Shown: piece after piece, positions 33,316 through 45,419 of the stretch
Layout: the number at the start of each line of letters is the position of its first letter
Numbering within the stretch: the first letter of the stretch is position 1
Assembly (NCBI GenBank): GCA_021292105.1
Contig: CM037864.1
Span: forward strand, 47,256,094-47,320,093
Direction of reading: 5' to 3'
Length of the DNA: 64,000 bases
Source: Anadara kagoshimensis
Taxonomy: Eukaryota; Mollusca; Bivalvia; Arcoida; Arcidae
The notes under the pieces: generated by a model
What the model saw: the letters and a program-made list of their open reading frames with translations, nothing else
Told to the model about the DNA's origin: nothing
The model's database searches: none
Translations under genes and position numbers: made by a program

Positions 33316-35332
33316 AATTGTATATCCATGTATAGGGAGCAAATGTGTTTATTTTGTCTACATAATGTGAACACTAATCATGTTCCTTGAGTACACATTA
33401 TTAACAGTGAATCCTACTACAACCTATTTATTGGGTGGAACCTTCTATATGAACATTCCTAATGAAAGGTCAAACGGACAGGTCAATGTTGTTTACCTAG
33501 TCTTCGTACACATGTTTATTTCTGTCTTGCTTTGTTCTTTCGTTGTGTATTTTTCTAATTGTCTTACATAAGATTGTTGGCAATTACCGCTTACAAGTTT
33601 CATGAACAAATATATATCTTTTGCAATTTGTACATTGTAATAATAAAGAAAAAAAACGAAATTGGATGAAAATATAGGTTCACAATATAAAACTCAACAT
33701 CGTTAGGCTTTGCAAGGGTTTCTGAGATAATGACTTAATGTACAAAGATATGGACGCTTTTGGAAACTGACCATCGCATATGTTTTATATATAATGATCC
33801 ATACTTCTGGCTTAGGGCTTTCCCAAAGTTGGATTCTGGCAAGTATCTATTGTCCAAATAATAATGTAAAGTTGAGGTTATTTAAGTTACATGTGCGCTA
33901 AAGGAGAATACAGAAACACATAAATGTAGTGAAATACAAGTTTGGGAAATTATTAGGAACGCATCTATGTAACTCAAGCGTATCCAAGACAATCCTCAAA
34001 TAGAGTTAATAAAGAGTCACCGGGCATAGCGCTTCCGGATTCCGGCCTTTTCTGGTTAGTTTTATACCAGCCTCATGTATTTATCGCGCCACATGCAACA
34101 AATATACTATTATGAGACTTTTAAGACAGTGCTTCACAACAAATTCCGCATCAAGCCTTTCTCCAACTCTCATTTGATTTAAGGTGGAGTTTTTATTTGC
34201 ATAAAAGCACCTAATCGGCTTCCATAGAATTAAATTCAATATCCTTTAATCCTGTAATTGATCATATATAAAATAAATGTTCGTGGGATAAGATTAACAC
34301 ACAAAGTGCACTGTTATAATACACAACGTACTTAATAAAGTGAATTAAACGGTTTGTCAGATCGAGTTTAAAGTTTGACACTTGTTTACTCAAGTTTTGA
34401 GTGGATTGCCGAATCATTGTTAATTGCTTAAAAAGAACCGTTTTAACCTATTAAGTTTGGCCTGATTTCTCATACTGTTCAAACGAACACGATTTTTGTT
34501 TGCAATATAATGGTTAATACACACGCGTTTGACGGGTATTCTTCAGTTTTGTTATTATATAGAAATTTTCACTTTCATTACGAATGCTTTGAAGTTATAT
34601 TGAATTTAAAAAATCAATCAAATTTGCATTAATTTAATTGAATCAAGACAGTTACACTTATGATTATGAATCAATACATTGGTAAATTTATGCGCATAGG
34701 TCTAGGGTTTTAATTTTTGGTATTGATATAATATATTTGATTCTGTTTTGATTTTGATTAAGACATTTAAAATGATCTTTTATCTATGTGTACTATGGTT
34801 TGTAGAATGTCGCGCTGACGAAAAATGTGGATGGTGACGCTGGTAATTAAAACATACGAGCTATCAGGATATTTTTACATTCAGTGCAAATAAACATATG
34901 CCAATGGATCGTTAAAAGAAATAAAAATAATTATGGGTATTACTGACAAATAAGGACTAATTACAAGTTGTCCTTTTGTTATTTTGCAAAATTATTTTAT
35001 TTTTGCCAGATTTTCACATTTAGTTTCAAAGGTTAACGCTAATACAATGTCAAGCATCAAATACTAATGTATGTTGCATTTTATTTGTGATGAATTCATA
35101 TTTGTTCCTGGTTTAACGTGATATACTTCAATAAAATTACAATGTTTACTGTAAAAGTTCAGGAGAAACAAATATTAAAGCCTATGCATTCTTTCAAATA
35201 TCTGCAATGTGTTGCTTTTCTATAAGAATGCAATGTTGTTATAACCGTCTTGTACTGTCAAAACGGCACATGATAATCTACTTATAATTCTGAATGTGTG
35301 TTAAATTGTGTATCATAGTTCCAGAAACTTAC
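33316..35332. other. Intronic, nothing recognised
   Basis: 5' part of the gene B first intron; AT-rich and without recognised elements. Confidence 0.4.
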
Positions 35333-35654
35333 CTGATGGCACTGGCTTTGGTAACCTCTGTAAGCCCTGGCACACCATGCTCCTACCAGGATCTACAGCC
35401 CTTCCATAGGAGTGGGATCCCCTGTGACTCCCTCTACCCCAGTTCCTTCCAGTATCGAACCCATCTAAAAGATCCCTGGATTGTCGTTGATTTACGGACA
35501 CGCACCTGCATTTTGATGGACACGTATCCCGTGCTTTGTCTCCACGGATATTCCTACTGGGACGTGAACTATAAACACTTAATGTTACAGAATATGTGTA
35601 CTCCAAAGTTGAAAAAAGTAAAAATAAAAAACTTTTCCAATTTAAAATGTTCAT
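35333..35654 (-). CDS. Gene B, exon 1: signal peptide and LRR N-terminal cap
   Basis: ATG at 35654-35652; 107 codons plus one base; donor CATCAG|GTAAGT. Residues 5-22 (NWKSFLFLLFSTLEYTYS) form a signal peptide. The LRRNT signature follows: CPSKCRC (45-51), then MVCQGLQRLPKPVPS (93-107), the usual C-x3-C-x-C ... C ... LxxVP layout. The gap between the third and fourth cysteines is 43 residues instead of about 10 and is filled by a Gly/Arg/Ser/His-rich insert (TGRNWGRGSHRGSHSYGR). The split codon G|AT joins the LRR exon at 22738 in frame. The antisense plus-strand frame (35294-35788) is a shadow of this exon. Confidence 0.8.
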
Positions 35655-35781
35655 CGTTTCTTAATTTTAAAATAACAATCTACATCGCAATTGCAATATT
35701 TTATATTACAAATTTTTATTTATCCAATAAATTAAAACTATTTTCAAAAAAATATTTTTACATTTTCACATCCCTGCTGCA

Positions 35782-35787
35782 CTTATA
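35782..35787 (-). promoter_or_regulatory. Possible TATA-like box for gene B
   Basis: TATAAG on the minus strand within TTTTTTTATAAGTGCAGC, about 130 nt upstream of the gene B ATG. In an AT-rich genome such words are frequent, so this is only a candidate. Confidence 0.2.
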
Positions 35788-36547
35788 AAAAAACAATAAG
35801 AATCCTCCTGTAAATGTGTGTTAATGTCTGTTTCACTATTCCACTAACAAGGTGTAAGAGAACAATGAGATAATATCGTATCGCATTTAAATATAACAGA
35901 CATCTATTACTACCTGCCTACACGTCACAGCGTGATAGTATATATATACACTTGTTGAATGCATGTATTTATATATATATCAAATAGTATTTAGCAGGTG
36001 CCCGTTTATCTGTCAATCACGGGCCCACTGAATACCGGATTGACGGTCCAATGGAGAACTTACTTTTTAAAACTATTGTATCTTTAGATTGTTGACAAAT
36101 TGTACACCAAACAAAACGAGGCTTTAATTTTTGTCAAACTCTGGTACAAGGAATGTTTGATTTTATCGGTGGACTGAATATCTGAATTAAAACAACAGAT
36201 ATCTTCACTGGAGAAACATTTGGAAAAAAAGCGGCGGAGATACAGAATTGTCAGTCACTGACCTATAGTTATATGTAGCTCATCTGTCTATTGGTAAATT
36301 GGAGTTACAGAATTATTTTTCTTTTTAATTTAACAAATTCTATGACCTAGCGAAACACGACCTTAAGTGCATGCGGTGACAGGGCAGTTTTTTATCAGTC
36401 ACTGGCCCCATACTTTAAAAAATACTTTTTTCTGATCTCTTCTTAAAATGATAGAATGTAGCTAGTTATTAGTTCTAAAATATTTTGTTGATACACCAAA
36501 CAAACTTTCTTATAATAAAGGCGATACAAATCGCTTTCACTTTTAAA
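35788..36547. other. Upstream flank of gene B
   Basis: Putative promoter side of gene B. Contains (TA)n runs near 35940-35980. Around 36340-36420 the words CGGTGACAGGGCAG and CAGTCACTGGCCCC may be SINE debris. Confidence 0.35.
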
Positions 36548-36765
36548 AGCAACGTTGGATTGTTGATTGAATGTGGTTTTACGTCCCAGTAAAGCAATAT
36601 TTTACTTATAACAAGACGTTACCAGCTTTAGATTAAGTGACAGAATTTTTTACCTTTGCAGTTTGGAATGTACAGGAAGGGTTATTTAACGTGCCACGCC
36701 TGCGGTGATACGGGGCGTCGGTTTTTAAGGTCTCTTTCAAACGACCTCGTGACTTTTAATTCTTA
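36548..36765 (-). mobile_element. SINE fragment, reverse
   Basis: Minus-strand tail GTCTTGTTATAAGTAAAATA then TTGCTTTACTGGGACGTAAA matches the tail of the SINE at 17328-17655. The upstream part contains GTATCACCGCAGGCGTGGCA and no tRNA head, so the copy is truncated or of a sister family. Confidence 0.6.
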
Positions 36766-37867
36766 CTAGTTTAGAAAACCTACGAAAAACACGGTCTTGT
36801 GTGAAAAAGCTCAATACAAATGTCGAGCACTATCCTTGTAAATACTAGCTTATCAATTGAATTCATTTGGGCAACTTTGTTTTACAAAGAAAAAGTTTTT
36901 CTTGTCAAAGAAGAGGTAAGGGGGAAATGCGAAAGCTAAAAGGCGAAAATAAATGAGTGAGCTATGATCTTGCTATTGGTTTTTCTTTCTTTTATTCTTT
37001 TCGCCAAAATAATTTTGCAATATTAGTTCTAAAAAGCAAAGAAACTATGGCCAATGCAAATGGACTGAAACATACTAATACAAATAGTAAACATACATAA
37101 AATCCATCCTTGGCACCTTTGTACAAATACCATTTCAGCGTCAATCATTAATAGACATTTTGACCTAAACGAACAATATTGTGTATTTTTTTACTGCTAA
37201 CTTTCTATTTTTTTTTTACAAACCCCGAGTCAAATAACGGCGACATTTATCCTTGATAACAATGTAGTAACAAATGTTCTAACTATAATTGGATTAGGTA
37301 ACTGACACATTTGACATTTAAGTTTTAAAAACTGGGATTCATTTATGTGATATAACTTTCACAATGAACCATGTTCCCGTCAATCTAGGACAATTTGTCT
37401 GTCATTTTAGGAGAATTAAATTGGGTCCTATTTTTATATATGTAATAGTTTAGAAATGTTATAGTTATAAAATGATTGTGAATGAAAGAGACAATGTCCC
37501 TATGTTTTAAATTTTACATTATTTAAATAACAAACTAATGAAACAATAAACAATGCTATGTACTTTTAGGTAAAGTTGAAGAGTTTAATTGCATTGTTCA
37601 GCAACAAAGGACGATTTACAGCCATTCGAAACATTTTCAAATGGTTTCTATTTTGTTTGCTTTCGAACAGTGAAAATGTTTTGTTATCAACAAATTCGGG
37701 CATGCATGTAATATCGGAATGAAAATCTACAAAACTTTATTTTGAAAATGATTTCGTTGCATACAAAAGAGTACCTTTTGCTAAAACGGATGCTTCTCCA
37801 AATGAAAGGCAGGATGACTATTGAAAGCACTGGTTTCGGAAGGAATATTTAGCAGAGTAATCTAAAG

Positions 37868-38022
37868 CGCACAATAACGGTTACAGTCTGATCCCAGTGT
37901 GATTAGGTTTGACAGCACGCTTATCGAAGGAAGGCATTTTCTCCTGACATTCCTACGTCTCAATATAAGTGAAAGGATCTCGATTGAGACGTTTGGCACT
38001 CTCGCCCACTCTACTCAACAGA
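37868..38022 (+). mobile_element. SINE fragment, forward, degenerate
   Basis: Tail words ACGTCTCAATATAAGTGAAA, GATTGAGACGTTTGGCACT and ACTCTACTCAAC follow those at 17596-17655. The head is not recognisable. Confidence 0.55.
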
Positions 38023-39657
38023 AAATAATTTGCATTGAAGACTTGTTAATGCATTTGATAATTATCATCTAAGCTACCGATGTTTCAATATCAATTATAG
38101 ATACAATATAGCCAAAACATAAAACAAGAATCTGGAGTAATAAAAACGAAAAAGCACAAAAATATACTACATATATACTCAGAGGATTAAGCATTTAAGC
38201 TTAAAAACAATGTAAACATGTTATCTTCACAGGAGTGATTCGACGGCTTTCATAAATGTTTTAAAAAAACAAATAAACATATTTTGGCACCTAACAATAT
38301 GTAAACAAAAAATTGTATTGCAACAATTGCGTAAGAAAAACAAAAATAGAATAAAGACGGCACTGAAAAATATTTGGTGGACCAGAACCACATCTTATAT
38401 ATTAAATGCAGTATATTAAAGGTAGTGCTTACATTGTAACATAGTGCATGTGCAGTAATAGTTGATACAATAACCCACTAACTATAAGTACATTGTATAA
38501 TGAAAGTTTGTCCGTCAGCACCAACAGTTCACACACTGCGGAAAGCAATCTGACATGAACATTATAGTGACACTGTTTAAATTAGCCCGTTAATAAACAT
38601 ACTGGCATAAATACAAACTGTCATCAGAAGATGCATCTTTGTTTATAGAAATCAGATGTATCAATAACTCATACCCAGGTATGTGACAGATGAAATGTCA
38701 AAATATACAGCGCTGCTGCATACATAAAAATGTCACAAAAACTGTCAAAATTTTACCATGCAGTGTGTGTGTGACATTGTTAACAACATTATTTTATCAC
38801 AGACCCAGTTATTGCTGTTGTGAAAATAATTACTATCGAGGTTTTTATTGTTTCGCACTTAACAATAAACAGGGTAGTATTTCTGATATGTTTTTACAAT
38901 ATAACGATTTTCGATGATCCGTTTGGTACTGTGTAGTAAATGTAATGCACGGTACAGAATAGAGCAATAGTACTTCTAAATCAGCAATACATGGCAGGAA
39001 TGAAGATTAGCAGTGTCCCAGTAGCCATGGATACTAAAAATCAGTCTGGACCCCTTAATGTTTTAGCTATTTATTACTATTACAACTTCTTTAAAGAAGT
39101 GAGCTGGACCCCTGACTCAATATAGTTAAGCTTCATCCCGACATGAATGTATGTATATGCGTGTATATGCTTGAATAAATTGATGCTTTCTATAAAATTG
39201 GAATCTACTTTTAAGTTGGAACTAGTAAACGCCTTCCAGAGTCGCAACATTGTAAAAAAGATTAACAATAAATTGAAGGATCAAATAAAAATTCGTTAGA
39301 ACAAAATGACCCATTCTATACTTTGGGTGTATCCTAATTTTCTATTGGACGACACACAGGGATCGTTAATCTCATCTAGATCTTATAGTTTGCCAACACG
39401 TTGTACTTTGAGGAATAATACATCATCGGGAATATACTGTGCCAGCATTCATCTTAATTATATATAGAAAGTTGAAAAACCTCCAAAGTCGTAACAAAGA
39501 GACATCTCTGTAATTGTAAGGAGGTTCGTGGTACACCTATATAACTGGCAGTAAAACAATAATGAAGTGTGCCAAATATTGGACAACTATTCTACGGAAC
39601 AATTGATTGTTAAAACGGTTTGAAATAAACATATTATCATATCATAATATTAGATTG
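38023..39657. other. Intergenic, nothing recognised
   Basis: AT-rich; scattered short frames only. Confidence 0.4.
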
Positions 39658-39745
39658 AAGTTCACGTGTCTAACCTAACTTGTCAGTTCCAAAGTTTTTA
39701 CTTTGTTTCCGGATTGTGATTCGGACTTGGATTAGTATGTTTTTT
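39658..39745 (+). mobile_element. Truncated 3' tail of the Penelope-like family
   Basis: TTCACGTGTCTAACCTAACT, CCAAAGTTTTTACTTTG, GGATTGTGATTCGGAC and GGATTAGTATGTTTT in order; about the last 85 bp of the element. A GATT repeat begins where it ends. Confidence 0.75.
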
Positions 39746-39769
39746 ATCGATTAATTGATTGATTGATTA

Positions 39770-39807
<38 letters not shown>

Positions 39808-39822
39808 GATTGATTGATTGGT
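39746..39822 (+). repeat. (GATT)n microsatellite
   Basis: About 18 tetranucleotide units with a few interruptions, adjoining the retroelement 3' end. Confidence 0.95.
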
Positions 39823-42800
39823 TAGTTGAACTGGTCACTAAAAGAAGTTTATGTTACCCAGCTGGACTCCCATTTCGGCCCTTGCTTTCTAACACATTTT
39901 AGTCTGCATATACTTTCATTTATGTTTTGTTGTAGCATTAGTATTTCGTTCTATCTGCATGCAAGAGGAGTATTCTAGGTTTGGTGACTACGGTGTTAAA
40001 ATGCCAAACAGTTTCAGGTACAGTTCTTAACTTATATTTTCGCATAGCGCCAAATTTATATCCGATACTATATTATATAAGTAAAGGAATTTACTTGGCT
40101 ATACCCAATACAAAGAAGGTTAAACAATTACAGTATAGAGATGATGAAAGTTAAGAACTAGGTAACGAATTAGTGCCGAGTCGGGAACTCGCCCCTGCCC
40201 CTAATTATCTGTACCTCTGCAGTTTTTGGCCCAATAGCTATTCGTATCTCAGTCACTTATAATTTCGACCCCTTTTCGTTATCTCAGTGTTAAAATTTCG
40301 ACAGGTCTGATTTGTATTGCGATCACAGCTTAAACAACAGTTGTCTTGAGCGGAAGAGGTGTGTAGTTTTAACAGTTGGTGTAAAATGTTTTCGGAAGTT
40401 ACACAGACAGACAATTTAGCTTGACAAACTAACACCGATGTTGAAATTCCATAGATAAAGTTGTTTTGTTTTATCCTAATACCCCAACATTATTGTGTCA
40501 TTTTTCGACAGATATATCTTATCTATCACTGTTTGAGATCATGGTATGTTGTACCCGGTTTGTCAAAAACACCTTTGAACAGTGTTCAATTTGTGTGCAT
40601 TATCAACACTTTTTATGGTATTTAAACTTTTACTGAATTCGAATTGTTGTCGAAAAAATGCGCTTAACCCGATGACACCGTAGTTAATATGTAATTTTTA
40701 CGGCAGAGTTTTCCAGCGTGAACTTTGACACACTGAAATGCTGAATTCTGGTTGACTTTACATTGGAACAATGTGGAGCAATGTGCCCGAAATATAGCTA
40801 TATGTGGAGTAGCCAATTACATGAAGAACTACCGGTTATTACCTGTGCTTCAAGCATTAGGCTAACGCATACACCAGTTATTGAACCAGCAGGTTCCTTT
40901 CTGGCAATATGTTAGTCTTTTTCCGAAAGCCAAATGTTTGCTTACAATGTCACCGTGTCATAGATAGTAAAATGTACTTTCTAAGAAAGAGTTCGCAACG
41001 TTTCTTTCAATCCGTTTTATCTAAGTCATGTTAGAATTAAAATGATCATCATTAACCATCGTTAACATGCGACGAACATATCATTCGGTGGCAATGCTTC
41101 TTCCGCATGTGAACTCCGACCCGTGTATAATTCGACGATATACCACGGGTAAATGTTGATTATTTCAATTCTAACATGACTTGGATAAAAAGGACTGAAA
41201 TAAACATTGCGAACTCTTTCTTTGGAAGTGCACAATACTATCTATTTGCAAAGAGGACCATTGAAACAATGCGGCTATTGAGATTACCTCCATTGAAATA
41301 AATGATTTATGAATGAAAATTACTTCACAACCATTGTTCGCGGAACATAACATGACGTCATAAGATAAGCAAGGGAGTACGTCATTAAAACGGAGCAGCG
41401 ATGGGTATATCGTTTGTTGTACCACGGCTGGCTCTCTTCATATTTTAAATGAAGGAAAACGCAGGTCATGTTAGAATTCTTAATTAACTTAAGTGTATTA
41501 AACGAAACGGTTGCAGACATTTCGGCTGGTATGGCTTGCACATGAGGAGAAAAACCTTGACCATTTCTGATTGAACAAGAGCATACGCTTTAATAGGTGA
41601 TTAGTGTAAACCAAGGAGACGCTTGTCACACGGGTATATCTTGATATCTCCATGTCTATAATAGTGACTTGTTGGTCAAAAGTGCCAGGATACATAGCTC
41701 AGTGTTTTTAACACCTAGATATTTCCTTAAGGAATTGAATCGACATATGTTCTTATATTTCGTCAACAGTATTGTTTTATATCTCGGCCTGGACATCAAA
41801 ACCAAATGAACTTCATGCGTTTTACAAATGGAATATGAACTCCTTTGAATAAAGCTTAAAATTCACACGCAATGGTTTCAGGATCCATTCATCAGAAAGG
41901 TCACACTGTATATATTTACGTGTATTAAAACTTCATTCATTCTACTCAATGACAATAAGCAAGTACAAGATAAATGGCGTCTTCTTTGATCAAGTGTTTT
42001 ATGAATGGAAATGTTATACTTATTTATCTTATATCATTATATTTAATGATCAAAGCTAGAGATGAAACCAAATACGACATACAAACATAAACCCTTCCCG
42101 ATAACAAACACAATTAAGATAATTTTAAATAAAACTCACACACATTTTAATTCATCAGATTTTACGCTTATCAAACCATTCATTCAAGACTTGAATCTCT
42201 CAGTCATAATATTTGCACATATAACATAGAGCAGTAGTAATGAATGAAAAAATATTATTTGAAAACCCATCTACTTCTATTTTGACTATGTTTGTTTTGG
42301 CATGTATAGACAGAATAAGTAGTCATAGACAAGTTTTATTTCAATATTTAAAATATTAAAATTTAAAATCAAATTGGATTAAACAGGTCAGGGAGAAATT
42401 TATATCAAACTCAGAGAACATTTAAAAAGGAAAAGACACCCTGTCTGTGGTAGACATTTGTTCGTATTTTCTCGTTAATTGCTAAGAAGTTTCCCATACG
42501 TACTATTATGGTTTTTTTCTTGTAAATTTGGAGAAAATTAGATTTTTTAATTTTAAACAGACATATAGTCCACGTGCATAATTTAAATCAAATTGAAAAC
42601 AACAAGTATATATCTAACTGCTTATTATAGAAAACGAACCGAGCCTCTCCCGTTATCAGAATCTAATTTTCCCATCATGTCATTATTTACTATTTCAAGT
42701 GCAAGTTTAGGGTGGTTTGAACGGAAGATGAGTTTTATTATAAGTTCTAAATTACATTACCTAATATTACTTACATGCACGTGTTTGTTGGAATAAAACT

Positions 42801-43026
42801 TGAACGTAATTCAATTTTATTTTCTATGCGCACGTTTTAGATTAAACAATGCATTTTCATATGGACATCCGCTAAAACATAAACACTGACATAGGTAACA
42901 CAAATACCTCTTTAAACTTATTTTGTTGTGGTTAACCAACATCCTAAAACACTTTTTTTATTAACAATACACAGTAAAGTTAGACAAGATCAATTAAGAC
43001 CCTGAAAACCTGATCCAAGATGCAAT
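39823..43026. other. Intergenic, nothing recognised
   Basis: Overlapping short minus-strand frames at 41171-41695 show no family feature. No other element is seen. Confidence 0.4.
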
Positions 43027-43237
43027 ACAGACCTGTAGAAATTTTTAACAGCGAGCTAACGAAATTTCGAAGCTAGGCTACCGGATGCATATGGCTGATA
43101 CATGTGGCTGAAGACCGAAAAGCGTCCGAGAGATAGATAACCGCTGTCGTAAAGCTAATGTGTTTGAGCTAAAGAGGAACGAGAGGAGCCCCCGATTCTC
43201 GAGCTTACTTTTAAACTTTCAACGGGTCTGTACGGTG
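43027..43237. mobile_element. ACAGACCTG-ended MITE, copy 2
   Basis: Left ACAGACCTGTAGAAATTTTT then AACAGCGAGCTAACGAAA. The right end is the imperfect reverse complement (TTCTCGAGCTTACTTTT, CAACGGGTCTGT). Same layout and size as 30280-30496. Confidence 0.62.
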
Positions 43238-43439
43238 TATATGATAACAAAAGATGTTAAAACGGACGAAACATTACATAACTTTGTTCGAAAGACCTAC
43301 ATTATAATCATGAATCAAGTTACCGTTTCATAAAATCTTTGCATTCGAACGACTATGCTAGATCTTCTGAATCGATGACTAATGTTTTACACATTTGGTC
43401 CTTACACTCTTCACTAATGAATTTCATTACACACATGCA

Positions 43440-43600
43440 GGCTGTGGCTAGCTGGACAGAAGGTTCTCACCCTTTGGAAGCACCTGACTCACTTCCCTGG
43501 TGAAGATTAGGGTGTTTAACTGAATTTGTCCATTTCAAAGATTATGATTCGCTTTGGCATTATGATTTTGAGTATGGATCAGTATTGTTTTTATTTGATT
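43440..43600 (+). mobile_element. Old, degenerate 3' tail of the Penelope-like family
   Basis: GGCTGTGGCTAGCTGGACAG, GAAGGTTCTCACCCTT, TCACTTCCCTGGTGAAG and ATGGATCAGTATTGTTTT follow the family order with many substitutions. Confidence 0.5.
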
Positions 43601-45035
43601 GGTCAACGCGTAATTAAACTAGACATCGAAGAAATTTGTTAAATTCGGTTTTAAAACTGGGGGTGTAAATGCAATCAGTCACCGTAATGAGTAATATGCA
43701 AACATGAGTAGTGGTCGTTATTTGGGAATATCTTTTAGAACTAGAGAAATACATACATGTATTGTTTTATTCAGATCATTCCCATACTCCGAATATAACA
43801 CATTTCTTTTGGGTGAAGCAAAATCTAATTTAACCACTCTGGTTTATACTATGTAGTTGTTTTCAGAACATTTCTGTTCGTGCAATTTTTACATCAGAGG
43901 ATTGCGGTTTCAGGACTTATACCAATAGTGTCTGAATCATGATCAAAATATTCACAACATTTAATAATCTCATAACCATTGACTTCATTTTATATTATTG
44001 TCTATAACAAAAAATGCAAGTAAGAGGTAAGTCTCTCTTATTGTATATACATGTATATTTAGGCTCGTTATTGAATACCTGTATGTCTGTGTGATATGTT
44101 ATAAAAATTTAAACAGGTCAACGTCAAAGACCATGCAACCTCAGCAAACACGTCAACTGTTTATTAATCTTATTGGCAACCGTGAGTATTTATGACTGAT
44201 AGTCAATTTCAAACACCATTTGGTATTTTTGCTTGCAGATTTTGATGCATTAAAAACAGTTGTTTCAGTTAAAGTATCACATTTCAGGTGAAACTTGCGA
44301 TTTGGAAGTTTTTTGTATTTGGCTAAACTGTTTTTGATCCATTGTGTTGCGCGGTAGAGTGATATAACATGCCCAATATTGAGTAGAATTGAATATTTGC
44401 GTAACCCTTATCGAGAGAAATCGAAAGCTATCCATTCCAAGTAACGTGGAAGCATACAACGTTTTTTGATAGATTCTATTGTTTCTGAGTCGCTGTTTTG
44501 TAAACAAAATACAACATACCACATAATGTGTAGGATTTACTAGTATCATGATTGCGTATTCTCGGTTTGCATATATACAGTTCCTGTCTTGTAATTAACC
44601 ATTAACATGTATATTCTAAAATGAGGCCGGTGCAACTAGTGAGGTCACTGGGTAGGGAATCCGTTTAAAAAAATTAAAATAAAAATTTTAAAACCTTTGC
44701 AACATTACAACACTGACTTGGTATTGAAATGGTAAGGATCCACACATGTCTAATTCAAACAGAAAACAATTTACAAAATGTAGATGTCTGAACAATACAT
44801 CGGATGTGTACAGAAGGTATTTGCTGAAAAGACATATCACTTTGGTGCAATACATTTATAAATTAAAAACCAATATTAAATATTAGAAGTTTTTTTTTTC
44901 ATTACGCATAACCCGATCCTTAAGATTAAAAAGTGATTAATTAGAAAAATTTAAAGTAAAAAAATCCATTATGTCTGACCGATATAGTGAATAGTTTCAA
45001 GTGCAAATATTACCAAATCGGATATTTATTTAACA
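43601..45035. other. Intergenic, nothing recognised
   Basis: No recognised element. Confidence 0.4.
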
Positions 45036-45110
45036 AAGACCAATTTGAGGAAATTGGCATATTATTGGCAAGCATTTAAACTACAGGGGGAAATTTTTAG
45101 CCATTTAATG
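45036..45110 (+). pseudogene. Possible LINE C-terminal scrap
   Basis: The frame TNLRKLAYYWQAFKLQGEI resembles the last conserved helix of LINE ORF2 tails (compare KKTSKYLYYAFKLRDEIL at 33010-33070). The rest of the frame (to 45419) is not recognised. Confidence 0.3.
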
Positions 45111-45419
45111 AATTTATTGTATTCCGTGAATTATATATCATTTAATCATATAATACAACCATTCAATTATTTTCATTCAAATGCATTTTATTTGATTTTT
45201 TTATTTACTTTGTCTCGTCAAGTTGAGGAGAATGTAAAGAAAAGAAATAATAGTGTTTTTGTCGGTACATTAAAATACCTCACAAAAGCTAATCAGCATG
45301 TTATAACAATGAAGGTCAGACAGTGCAATCCCTCTGTGTGCGCAGACCATCGGTGGGAAATACTAGTCACGAGTAGACCATCTCATACTTTAACAACGCG
45401 GAGAAAAAAATCAAACTAA

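Larger units (their letters stand above)
22739..35332 (-). other. Gene B first intron (12.6 kb)
   Basis: Separates the signal peptide/LRRNT exon from the LRR exon; both sides are phase 1. It contains a CT-block duplication, a CAGT MITE, a CG-rich patch (25.6-26.6 kb), an (AAT)n run, a retroelement tail, an ACAGACCTG MITE and a LINE 3' end. No additional LRR exon is seen. Confidence 0.7.
18911..35654 (-). other. Gene B locus: secreted LRR protein with inactive trypsin-like C terminus (4 exons, 1000 aa)
   Basis: Joining 35654-35333, 22738-20919, 20323-20205 and 19652-18911 gives 322+1820+119+742 = 3003 nt: 1000 codons plus stop, with all three junctions keeping frame (G|AT, CAG|TTG, AG|A). Domain order: signal peptide (about 1-22), LRRNT cap (Cys 45, 49, 51, 95), about 21 LRRs (about 158-673), LRRCT cap (Cys 678, 680, 704, 725), linker with Cys 740, inactive S1-like domain (about 760-975), short tail. 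No transmembrane helix is seen, so it should be secreted. It faces gene A tail to tail. The link between exon 1 and the LRR exon rests on phase, order and domain logic, not on transcripts. Confidence 0.75.

Noticed and set aside
35294-35788. 164-codon plus-strand frame over gene B exon 1
   Set aside because: The minus strand has a signal peptide, an LRRNT cysteine pattern and a GTAAGT donor; the plus frame has none and ends in AT-rich read-through.
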